Positions 8,423 through 15,518 of a stretch of DNA of 20,696 bases are shown here, in pieces; the stretch's first letter is position 1; the number at the start of each line of letters is the position of its first letter. Location: contig CALXUL010000048.1 of assembly GCA_944391635.1 (NCBI GenBank), positions 1-20,696 of the forward strand, given 5' to 3'. The translations under genes and the position numbers were made by a program. Below the pieces are notes generated by a model. That model did no database searches and was not told where the DNA came from. It saw only the letters and a list, made by a program, of their open reading frames with translations. Origin of the DNA: an uncultured Clostridia bacterium. GTDB lineage: Bacteria; Bacillota; Clostridia; UBA1381.

Positions 8423-8740
8423 ATGATTTCTATATGGTACGCGAATGCAGGAGAGGATTTCAGGATACAAAAATTCCCGAAAGAGATGGTGATAGTAACG
8501 ACAGATAATACAGAGATCCCGCTTTCAAAAATGACACAGGAGGATGTGCATATAGTAGGGCACGACAATAACTATGTATATGTAGTGTATTCCGGCAGAA
8601 GGATTCTGTTATCCGGGGAAGAGGCAATAAATATATCAGGTCTTATAACAGGCAAAACTAAGCAAGCACCTAAAATTCATCATGCTGCCGGCACCTGCAC
8701 TCATTGTTGCTCGAAGTGTAAGGGATGCTGCCATACATAA
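8423..8740 (+). CDS. Unrecognised small protein with a C-terminal Cys/His-rich, metal-binding-like tail
   Basis: Not a family I recognise. The chosen start, ATG 8423, is 6 bases from GGAGG (8412-8416); an in-frame ATG at 8417 directly abuts that site and cannot be used well. The 105-residue product has no signal peptide or membrane helix. Residues 1-75 alternate short hydrophobic strands (MVIVTT, DVHIVG, YVYVVYSG, RRILLSG) and look like a small beta-rich domain. A linker (75-87) leads to a tail with the pattern C-x-H-C-C-x2-C-x2-C-C-H: C92, H94, C95, C96, C99, C102, C103 and H104. Such a cluster would bind Zn, Fe, Cu or an iron-sulfur cluster (inference). The gene stands alone with its own promoter and operator, which suggests a single-gene regulon responding to a metal or to stress. 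Confidence 0.8.
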   Translation: MISIWYANAGEDFRIQKFPKEMVIVTTDNTEIPLSKMTQEDVHIVGHDNNYVYVVYSGRRILLSGEEAINISGLITGKTKQAPKIHHAAGTCTHCCSKCKGCCHT

Positions 8741-8787
8741 TTAAGTTAATTTTGGTCAAATGATTAAAAATGAAAATGATAAACAAA

Positions 8788-8824
8788 AGCAGACAGCGAT
8801 GACATAGTGTCATAACTGTCTGCT
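8788..8824 (-). terminator. Intrinsic terminator for the fucosidase gene
   Basis: The arms AGCAGACAG (8788-8796) and CTGTCTGCT (8816-8824) pair perfectly, and an inner 6-bp stem ATGACA/TGTCAT (8799-8804/8808-8813) is stacked above a small 2x2 internal loop with a three-base loop TAG. On the minus strand the stem is followed by TTTTGTTT, a U-rich tract, so it works for the minus-strand gene that ends at 8855. On the plus strand no T run follows, but the structure may still define the 3' end of the small Cys-rich gene's transcript. Confidence 0.78.
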
Positions 8825-8854
8825 GAGCTGTTAATAGAAATTTTATTGTGTAAG

Positions 8855-10171
8855 TTATTTTAGGAAAATTTCAATTACAGGAACTTCTACTGGCGGTTTT
8901 ACTGTCGGAAGCTGGAATATAATTGTGTTTTCCTTTCCGGTTGCCTCTGTATTGCCATCGTTCATATATGCTTTTTTTGTAGTGAACAAAACCTCACTGC
9001 CATCGTGCAGGAACTGTGCATATTCTATTTTATCAGCAAGATTATCCATTTTTACATCGCCGAAAGGATATTCCATAAGATGTATGTATAACCTTGACCC
9101 GTCCTCAGACTGCGTTAGCCGGCAGCCGCGGGGTTCGGTAAATTCAGGCTCTGCCATTGTACAGCCATATATTGAACGGCTGTTATATTTCATCCAGTCG
9201 GCATATGCGCTAAGAGCTTTCTCAGCCCGATAATCAAAATATCCGCGTGAGGTGGGTCCTACGTTCATAAGCAGGTTTCCGCCGATACATACGGTATTGA
9301 TAAGCATGTCGATGAGCATTCTCGGTGATTTCCAGGTGGCTTCATCACGGTGATAGCCCCAGGAACCAGAAAAGGTCTGGCAAGCTTCCCAAGTTACAAG
9401 TTCGTTTGTATCCTTATGGCGTATCCATTCCATAGGCTGGTACTGTTCAGGCGTCCATAAATCCTGTTCAATCGTAGTTCTGTTATCAATTATAATTTCA
9501 GGCTGAATACTGCGTGCGGTTTTTATCAGTTCTTCAGCTTCCCAATCATCTTTGCCTTTGCCTTTTTTCCATATGGGCTGGCTATCCTCATCAGGATATG
9601 AGAAATCAAACCACAAAATATCTATTTTCCCGTAATTTGTTAAGAGTTCGGTTACCTGGTCGCGCATATATTTTGCATACCGTTTCATATCCCTGCCCTC
9701 ATTTAATTTCTGTGCGTCTGGGTCATTACGGCGCGGGTGCAGACGGTCAATTGTGAAATCGGGATGGTGCCAGTCGATGAGAGAATAATAAAAACCTATT
9801 CGGATTCCTTCACTCCGGAAGGCGTCAACATATTCTTTTACAAGGTCGCGCCCAGCAGGGGTATTTGTGCATTTGTAGTCGGTATATTTTGAGTCGAACA
9901 TACAAAATCCCTCGTGGTGTTTTGTAGTAAGTACGGCATATTTCATACCAGCTGCTTTTGCGCAGCGCGCCCAAGCTTTCGGGTCGTAGAGGTCAGGATT
10001 AAAGTGTTTAAAATAAAGGTCATAGTGTTCTTCGGATATACATTCCATATTTTTAATCCATTCATGGCGTGCTGCCATTGAGTACAGTCCCCAGTGAATG
10101 AACATACCAAAGCGGTCGTGTTCAAACCATGTTGTATTGCCAGGGGTCTTTTTTGTTTTGTAGCTTGACAT
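8855..10171 (-). CDS. Alpha-L-fucosidase, glycoside hydrolase family 29
   Basis: This 438-residue protein has the GH29 (beta/alpha)8 barrel: 'WFEHDRFGMFIHWGLYS' at the N terminus with H26, 'TTKHHEGFCMFDS' (K84-H85-H86-E87), 'IGFYYSLIDWHHPDF', and 'IDILWFDFSYP', in which D189 aligns with the catalytic nucleophile. The C-terminal part (from about 340) is a beta domain. The family hydrolyses terminal alpha-L-fucose from oligosaccharides and glycans with retention. No signal peptide is present, so it should act in the cytoplasm on imported oligosaccharides. A strong GGAGG (plus-strand CCTCC, 10179-10183) precedes the ATG by 7 bases. It is divergent from the AraC-type gene at 10291, its likely regulator. 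The fucosidic linkage and the acid/base residue cannot be read from the sequence. Confidence 0.93.
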   Translation of the reverse strand: MSSYKTKKTPGNTTWFEHDRFGMFIHWGLYSMAARHEWIKNMECISEEHYDLYFKHFNPDLYDPKAWARCAKAAGMKYAVLTTKHHEGFCMFDSKYTDYKCTNTPAGRDLVKEYVDAFRSEGIRIGFYYSLIDWHHPDFTIDRLHPRRNDPDAQKLNEGRDMKRYAKYMRDQVTELLTNYGKIDILWFDFSYPDEDSQPIWKKGKGKDDWEAEELIKTARSIQPEIIIDNRTTIEQDLWTPEQYQPMEWIRHKDTNELVTWEACQTFSGSWGYHRDEATWKSPRMLIDMLINTVCIGGNLLMNVGPTSRGYFDYRAEKALSAYADWMKYNSRSIYGCTMAEPEFTEPRGCRLTQSEDGSRLYIHLMEYPFGDVKMDNLADKIEYAQFLHDGSEVLFTTKKAYMNDGNTEATGKENTIIFQLPTVKPPVEVPVIEIFLK

Positions 10172-10186
10172 AATTATTCCTCCCTA

Positions 10187-10214
10187 TTGAAAATTTGTTA
10201 TTATGTGATATAAT
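10187..10214 (+). promoter_or_regulatory. Promoter of the AraC-type regulator gene
   Basis: TTGAAA (10187-10192), a 16-base spacer and a perfect extended -10, TG-A-TATAAT (10206-10214). The expected start of transcription is about 10221. This promoter rules out the upstream TTG at 10195 as a start codon for the regulator. Confidence 0.8.
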
Positions 10215-10216
10215 GG

Positions 10217-10236
10217 ATGTGGTAATTTTACCATAT
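10217..10236. promoter_or_regulatory. Inverted repeat in the fucosidase/araC divergent region
   Basis: Two 9-base arms, ATGTGGTAA (10217-10225) and TTACCATAT (10228-10236), pair with one mismatch around TT. The repeat straddles the predicted transcription start of the regulator gene and lies about 45-65 bases upstream of the fucosidase start codon, so a protein bound here could act on both directions. AraC proteins more often bind direct repeats, so the binder is unknown. Confidence 0.5.
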
Positions 10237-10290
10237 GATGTATGGAAAAACTATAGATTTTTAAGTATGAAATATGGAGATTCACGTATT

Positions 10291-11094
10291 ATGAATGAAG
10301 ATAGGTATTTGATTGCAAGACAAAATGAAAACCTTCTTGAAATATCGGATACGGAATATACTGTATTAGGCAGTGACTGGAAGGCAGAAGATGTATATTC
10401 TCCTTATTCAAGATTTTATTATATTATTGACGGTGAGGGAGAGCTTACATATGATGGTGGAAAGGTTATTATGAAACCGAACACATTGTGTTTTGTTCCA
10501 TTGGGACTTAAATTTTCATATAGCTGTGCCGGTTTTTTGGAGAAGATTTATTTCCATGTTAATGTGGCAGCAAGGGATAGAAATGATTTATTCGCGGGGT
10601 GTAAATCAATAATTACACTTCCTGACTCAGACGTGCAGCATCTTTTGACACAATATAAAAAAAATGATTTAATTTCCAGGCTTTATGTAGATGCTAAGCT
10701 TAGGATGGATATAATAAAGGTGTTTGGATATACAGGACTTGAAAGTGCAAGTGAAGAACCGTATAACCCGTTAGTTACAAAAGCTGTAAAATATATAAAT
10801 TATAATCTGAGTGTAAAATTGAGTATAGGTCAGATTTCGCAAAAGCTTTATGTTTCACAAAGTGCGCTTGAAAAGAGTTTTAGACAAGCGACCGGAGTAA
10901 GTATAGGCACATATATTGACGATAAAATCATATTTGAGGCTGAAAAGCTTCTTGCTGATAAAAGTATGTCGATTGAGGAGATTAGCAAGTCATTAGGTTT
11001 TTGTGACAGATTTTATTTTTCAAGACGCTTTAAGGAAAAAACCGGAAATACTCCCAGAGAATACAGAAATATGGTTTTAAATACATATTTATAA
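10291..11094 (+). CDS. AraC-family transcriptional regulator with N-terminal cupin-like sensor
   Basis: With the start at ATG 10291 the protein has 267 residues. Residues 35-95 ('SRFYYIIDGEGELTYDGGKVIMKPNTLCFVPLG') form the AraC-type cupin ligand pocket; residues 160-260 hold two helix-turn-helix motifs, around 178-197 ('SIGQISQKLYVSQSALEKSF') and 227-249 ('SIEEISKSLGFCDRFYFSRR'), ending in the family pattern 'FKEKTGNTPREYR'. GGAGA (10276-10280) is 10 bases before this ATG. The frame is open upstream to a TTG at 10195 but that lies in front of the transcription start. It diverges from the fucosidase gene, which it probably controls in response to a sugar. It could also regulate itself or the SLH gene downstream. 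Confidence 0.92.
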   Translation: MNEDRYLIARQNENLLEISDTEYTVLGSDWKAEDVYSPYSRFYYIIDGEGELTYDGGKVIMKPNTLCFVPLGLKFSYSCAGFLEKIYFHVNVAARDRNDLFAGCKSIITLPDSDVQHLLTQYKKNDLISRLYVDAKLRMDIIKVFGYTGLESASEEPYNPLVTKAVKYINYNLSVKLSIGQISQKLYVSQSALEKSFRQATGVSIGTYIDDKIIFEAEKLLADKSMSIEEISKSLGFCDRFYFSRRFKEKTGNTPREYRNMVLNTYL

Positions 11095-11124
11095 ATCGAA
11101 CTAAAAGGCTTATAAAAAGGAAGT

Positions 11125-11153
11125 TTGACAAAAGTTTGTGCAAATATTACAAT
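11125..11153 (+). promoter_or_regulatory. Distal promoter (P1) of the SLH-protein gene
   Basis: TTGACA (11125-11130), a 17-base spacer and TACAAT (11148-11153): a near-perfect vegetative promoter about 90 bases before the start codon. Confidence 0.75.
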
Positions 11154-11177
11154 ATTTCAACAAATTTAAAAGAATTA

Positions 11178-11206
11178 TTGATTGAAGATAATATTTGTGC
11201 TATGAT
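11178..11206 (+). promoter_or_regulatory. Proximal promoter (P2) of the SLH-protein gene
   Basis: TTGATT (11178-11183), a 17-base spacer and TATGAT (11201-11206). It lies 53 bases downstream of P1 in the same orientation, giving tandem promoters in front of one gene. Confidence 0.7.
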
Positions 11207-11241
11207 AAAACTATAAATATCGAAGGTTTGGAGGAAAAGAA

Positions 11242-13071
11242 ATGAAGAAGCTTATAACAGGAGCAATTGTGACTGCAACAGCGCTTGTGATGGGTGTATC
11301 TGCATTAGGCGCGACATTCTCTGATGTAGAGGGAACTGCGTATGCGTGGGCACAATCTTATATAGAAGATATGGCTGACAGAGGCTTAATAAGCGGTTAT
11401 GAGGACGGTACATTTAAGCCGGGAAATACAGTTTCAAAGATTGAAGCAATTTCACTGTTTGCGCGTGCAATGGGTTCAAGAAGTGAGCTTAATAGCAAAG
11501 CGCTTGAATATGCAATGGAGGAGTATGGCGATATTGTTGATACATATGACCTTAATTTTGGTCAGGAGGATGTTGCATACATGCTCTATCGAGGCGCCCT
11601 TACCCAGAGTGAAGCGGATTCATACTTAAAAGGCGATACCAAAAATCAGCCTATGTTAAGGTATGAAGCTGCCACAATAATTACTAAAGCTATGGGCGGA
11701 GACGGTGAGGCAAAACGGAATCTTGTTTTGGATATGGAATATACAGATGTTTCACAAATCCCGTCATCTGCAAAAAAATATGTTTATTACGTTACAGAAA
11801 AGGGAATAATGAGCGGTATGGGTGACGGAACATTTTCACCCAAGACATCTTTGCTCCGTGCAGAGGTTGCAGTTATGCTGTCAAATACTGTTGAGGCAAT
11901 GGATTTGTCGGTAAATGAACTTGTGATAAACAGCATAGACAGTACGGCTATGACAATTAATATGTCTTATCCGGATTCAGAGGCATATGATCTTGCTTAC
12001 ACGGTTGATACACGTTTTTATATCGAAGGTGTAAAGAGTGAAGCGGTGGAAATTCCGGCTGGTGTAAGAGCAGTAGTAAACCAGGTTGTGGATGGTATTT
12101 TATATGTAGATGTAAAATCTGCTATTCCTGACCAGGAGATATATGGAATATTTAAGAGTTATCAGAACATAAATGGCGTCTTGACAGTTGTGGTAGCAAT
12201 TCCTAACTCCACATCTACCGAAACCTATACCTGTGTTTCAGGGATAAGCAATATTAAGAAGAACGGTGCATCGGCAACAATTCGAGATATGAAGGATGGG
12301 GATTATGTTATACTCACGCTGAGTGATGGGCTTGTTAATGCGATTTCAGCGATTGATAAGACAACAACTATTAAGTCTGCAACTATTGAGGCAATAAATT
12401 ATAATGCAACAACCCCGACGCTCACCATAAGCCATGATGATGAAACATATGATGGTATGGTTCTTGAGATTGGGGATAATGTAACAGTTCAAAAAGACGG
12501 CGAATATCTGGACATGAATTCAGTATACCGCGGCGATAAGGTGACAATTACACTTGAGTACGGTGTTGTATCCAAGATAGTTGCGCAGTCAACAAAGAAG
12601 ACTGTTGACGGAACTATACGCGCAGTAAATATATCATCAGAGCCTACAATAATAGTTTTGGTAAATGGCGAAGAGGTGACATATGACGTTACAACAGACG
12701 TGGAAATAACAATAAACGGTGAGCCGGGGACACTGTATGATTTTAGAGTAGGCGATAAGGTAACGCTTACTACTGAAAGTAATGCGGTAACAAAGATTTC
12801 AAGTACAGCAGCGCAGTCAACTGCTGGAAACATCAGCGGTACAATAACAGCGGTCAATTCTTCGTTTGGATTTATCAGAATCCAGGCAGTTGACAGTGCT
12901 GGAAGCACTTATGAAGAAACAGTATACTGTAAAGACGGAAAAACAACGTTTATTACCGCGGCAGGCAACTCAAAGTCATTTAAAGACCTTGCGGTAGGGA
13001 ATGTGGTGTCTGCATATGGAAGCATTACTAACGGTGCTTTCGAAGCGACATCGGTAATAATAATTAGCTGA
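11242..13071 (+). CDS. Secreted S-layer homology (SLH) domain protein with C-terminal beta repeats
   Basis: A 609-residue exported protein. Residues 1-24 form a signal peptide (K-K, then a hydrophobic stretch ending A-L-G-A). Residues 25-78 are an SLH domain ('TFSDVEG...DRGLISGYEDGTFKPGN'); 96-152 look like a degenerate second SLH unit; 166-220 form a third ('YTDVSQIP...GIMSGMGDGTFSPK'). SLH triplets hold proteins to secondary cell-wall polymer. The rest (about 226-609) is made of roughly five units of 65-80 residues sharing the pattern I-x-x-V/I...G-D-x-V-x-L...G-x-V-x-x-I, clearest at 378-450, 455-524 and 530-608. No catalytic domain is recognised; a structural S-layer or surface role is likely. 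GGAGG (11230-11234) precedes the ATG by 7 bases; tandem promoters suggest high expression. Confidence 0.92.
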   Translation: MKKLITGAIVTATALVMGVSALGATFSDVEGTAYAWAQSYIEDMADRGLISGYEDGTFKPGNTVSKIEAISLFARAMGSRSELNSKALEYAMEEYGDIVDTYDLNFGQEDVAYMLYRGALTQSEADSYLKGDTKNQPMLRYEAATIITKAMGGDGEAKRNLVLDMEYTDVSQIPSSAKKYVYYVTEKGIMSGMGDGTFSPKTSLLRAEVAVMLSNTVEAMDLSVNELVINSIDSTAMTINMSYPDSEAYDLAYTVDTRFYIEGVKSEAVEIPAGVRAVVNQVVDGILYVDVKSAIPDQEIYGIFKSYQNINGVLTVVVAIPNSTSTETYTCVSGISNIKKNGASATIRDMKDGDYVILTLSDGLVNAISAIDKTTTIKSATIEAINYNATTPTLTISHDDETYDGMVLEIGDNVTVQKDGEYLDMNSVYRGDKVTITLEYGVVSKIVAQSTKKTVDGTIRAVNISSEPTIIVLVNGEEVTYDVTTDVEITINGEPGTLYDFRVGDKVTLTTESNAVTKISSTAAQSTAGNISGTITAVNSSFGFIRIQAVDSAGSTYEETVYCKDGKTTFITAAGNSKSFKDLAVGNVVSAYGSITNGAFEATSVIIIS

Positions 13072-13085
13072 CATACACACTGACT

Positions 13086-13130
13086 TCAAGGGGGTCGCGA
13101 TACTATTTCTGCGGCTCCCTTGATTTGGTT
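13086..13130 (+). terminator. Terminator-like hairpin after the SLH gene
   Basis: Arms 13086-13098 and 13111-13123 pair over 13 positions (two G-T pairs) with a 12-base loop, followed by TTTGGTTTAT. The T tract is interrupted, so termination may be partial and some transcripts could continue into the permease gene at 13162, for which no separate promoter is obvious. Confidence 0.75.
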
Positions 13131-13161
13131 TATATAAGAATATATCGGAAGGATTGGTAAA

Positions 13162-14295
13162 ATGCCCGAAAAACGAAAATATTCAACCTGGGTTTTGGCG
13201 TTTCTATTTGTGGTTGGAATTATAATAGTGTATAAAACGGTAGATAACTTTTCTTTTATATTTGAATTTGCAGGAAAAGTAACAGGTGCGCTAAGACCCT
13301 TTATCACAGGCTTTATTATAGCCTACCTGCTTAATATGCCTATGAAGCGTATAAATGGGCTTCTTCTAAAAAGTAAGTATTCATTTGTAACAAAACGTGC
13401 AAAAGGTCTTTCAATTTTGTTAACCTATATTTTGGCGCTTATTCTGCTTACGGTATTTTTAAGATTGATTATCCCGGCAATTTATCAGAACATAATGGAT
13501 ATATATTATAGTGTACCGTATTATATTAATTTGATTATGCAAAAGCTTACTGCTCTTCAGGAACAGTTTGGCATTAATTTTATGAATATAGATAAAGCAT
13601 CTGCGGTCGAAGCTGTTCAGGGCTTTATAAGTAACATGAAATTTTCGGAGTTTAGTAAATATGCACAGGGTGTAATAGACGTTACATCAGGTATAATCAG
13701 TGTATTTATTGCGATAATTGTGTCGATATATATGTTGATGGATAAGGCTATTATAAGCAGTGCAATTAAAAGATTTTTGCATGCATTTATAAAGAAGGAA
13801 TATGTAGACCGTTTTTTGGATTTTTCTGCACGAATAAATGAAATTTTTACAAGATATATCTTTTCGGTTGTACTTGATTGTGTTATAGTTGGGATATTGT
13901 GTACGGTGGCAATGAGCATATTGAATGTAAGATACTCGATTGTTCTGGGGGTAATGATTGGAATTTTCAGTTTAATACCTTACTTTGGAGCGATAGTTGC
14001 TGTAACGCTTAGTATTATTATAACCCTGCTTACCGGCGGCTGGATAAAAGCTTTATGGACAGGCATACTGCTTTTGGTTCTTCAGCAGATTGACGGAAAC
14101 TTTATTGGCCCAAGGATAATGGGAAATATGTTAAAAGCAAGACCGCTTTTAATAATTTTTGCGGTTACTCTTGGCGGTGGATTGTTTGGAGTATGGGGAA
14201 TGATTTTATCAGTACCGATTGCAATGGTGGTAAAACTTATAATAGACGAATTTTTAACAGCACGAGAGGCAAAAAATGAACAGGAAAACAGATAA
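13162..14295 (+). CDS. AI-2E family transporter (PF01594/COG0628-type permease)
   Basis: This 377-residue membrane protein matches the AI-2E (formerly UPF0118, PerM/TqsA/YtvI) family. Hydrophobic helices are seen near 10-30, 45-57, 80-105, 165-195, 230-255, 257-285, 290-315 and 330-360. Family-typical stretches are 'LRPFITGFIIAYLLNMPM' near the N terminus, 'SIVLGVMIGIFSLIPYFGA', and 'QQIDGNFIGPRIMGNMLKARPLLIIFAVTLGGGLFG'. Members export small molecules or act as Na+/H+ antiporters; the substrate here cannot be told. GGAAGGA (13147-13153) is 8 bases before the ATG. Its 3' end overlaps the next gene by 20 bases, so the two are co-translated. Confidence 0.92.
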   Translation: MPEKRKYSTWVLAFLFVVGIIIVYKTVDNFSFIFEFAGKVTGALRPFITGFIIAYLLNMPMKRINGLLLKSKYSFVTKRAKGLSILLTYILALILLTVFLRLIIPAIYQNIMDIYYSVPYYINLIMQKLTALQEQFGINFMNIDKASAVEAVQGFISNMKFSEFSKYAQGVIDVTSGIISVFIAIIVSIYMLMDKAIISSAIKRFLHAFIKKEYVDRFLDFSARINEIFTRYIFSVVLDCVIVGILCTVAMSILNVRYSIVLGVMIGIFSLIPYFGAIVAVTLSIIITLLTGGWIKALWTGILLLVLQQIDGNFIGPRIMGNMLKARPLLIIFAVTLGGGLFGVWGMILSVPIAMVVKLIIDEFLTAREAKNEQENR

Positions 14296-15496
14296 GCTGT
14301 GTCTTGCTGTTATAGGCGGAGGTGCGGCAGGGCTTGCCGCAAGTGTCCGTGCAGCCGGTAAGGTACAGGTTACGGTATATGAAAAAGGCGAGCGAGTTGG
14401 GAAAAAGCTTTTAATGACAGGAAACGGCAGATGTAATATTTTTAATCGACGAATGGACATAAATAAATTCTATTCTGAGGATATATCTGTGGTACAGGAA
14501 GTTTTGCAGAAAATATCTGTGTCAAAAATTGAAGAGTTTTTCCTCGGGCTAGGACTTTTGCTTAGAAATGATTCTGAAGGAAGGGTATACCCGCTGTGCA
14601 ATCAGGCGTCAGCGGTTCTTGATGTGCTTAGATATGCAGCCAAAGACGCCGGAGTTATATTTAACTGCGGATTTAATGTAATAAAAATAAGCAAAAAAAA
14701 TTCAGGATTTGAACTGATTTCGAGCGATGGAAGAAAGGAATATGCAGATAAGGTGCTTATTGCAGCCGGCGGAAACGCTGCGCCAAAAACCGGTTCGGAC
14801 GGCAGCGGATATAAACTTGCAAAAATGCTTGGACATACTGTGACAAAAACAGAGCCTGCACTTACGGCATTAAAGATAAACTCGCCCATTCCGTCTGCAC
14901 TCAGAGGGATAAGATGCAAGGCTAACGTGATATTAGAGAAAGATGGCAGTATTATTGCCGAACAAAGCGGCGAAATACAATTTACCGAATATGGATTATC
15001 TGGTATTGCAGTTATGCAGCTTTCAAGATATGATATAGAAAAAGCTGCGGTGCGGATAGATTTTGCTGAAAATTTTAGTATGGATGACATATTAAAGTAT
15101 TTATACCGGGCAGCACATACTACACGAGAGATACAGGATATTACGCTTGGTATTGTGCCGCGGCGTGTGGGTCAGCAGATAGTAAAGAATGCTGTCGGAA
15201 GAAGTCTTTCAAGTCCGGTGTCCAGACTTACTGATAAAGAGATAATACAGATTGCAAAAACCATTAAAGGCTTGAAACTGCCAATATCAGGCAAGCTTTC
15301 CTGGGATAATGCGCAGGTAACGCGTGGGGGAGTAAAATTATCAGAGATAAATCCGGATACAATGGAATCAAGAATATGCAAAGGCGTGTATTTTGCAGGG
15401 GAAATATTGGACTGTGACGGAGAATGCGGAGGATATAATCTTGCATGGGCTTGGGACAGCGCAATTATTGCCGCAGATGGTGTTTGCGGCTTGTAA
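14276..15496 (+). CDS. HI0933/YhiN-type FAD-dependent oxidoreductase
   Basis: A 406-residue flavoprotein of the HI0933 (YhiN, BaiN-like; often annotated 'aminoacetone oxidase family') group. The N-terminal FAD-binding motif is GGGAAG (14-19), followed by 'EKGERVGKKLLMTGNGRCN', the family signature. The C-terminal 'AQVTRGGV' (346-353) and 'GEILDCDGECGGYNLAWA' (375-392) complete the FAD pocket. The natural reaction of most members is unknown; one relative has been linked to bile-acid reduction, but that cannot be assumed here. The start ATG lies inside the end of the permease gene, with AGAGG (14265-14269) as ribosome binding site. No membrane segments or signal peptide. Confidence 0.93.
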   Translation: MNRKTDKLCLAVIGGGAAGLAASVRAAGKVQVTVYEKGERVGKKLLMTGNGRCNIFNRRMDINKFYSEDISVVQEVLQKISVSKIEEFFLGLGLLLRNDSEGRVYPLCNQASAVLDVLRYAAKDAGVIFNCGFNVIKISKKNSGFELISSDGRKEYADKVLIAAGGNAAPKTGSDGSGYKLAKMLGHTVTKTEPALTALKINSPIPSALRGIRCKANVILEKDGSIIAEQSGEIQFTEYGLSGIAVMQLSRYDIEKAAVRIDFAENFSMDDILKYLYRAAHTTREIQDITLGIVPRRVGQQIVKNAVGRSLSSPVSRLTDKEIIQIAKTIKGLKLPISGKLSWDNAQVTRGGVKLSEINPDTMESRICKGVYFAGEILDCDGECGGYNLAWAWDSAIIAADGVCGL

Positions 15497-15518
15497 GACA
15501 GAATGAAGGTTTGAGCAT

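Noticed and set aside
10195..10290. Longer AraC-regulator start at TTG 10195
   Set aside because: The TTG lies between the -35 and -10 boxes of the gene's own promoter, so it would not be in the transcript; ATG 10291 has GGAGA upstream.
14602..15090. 162-codon minus-strand open frame inside the HI0933-type gene
   Set aside because: It is the antisense shadow of a confident coding region, with composition typical of such shadows.
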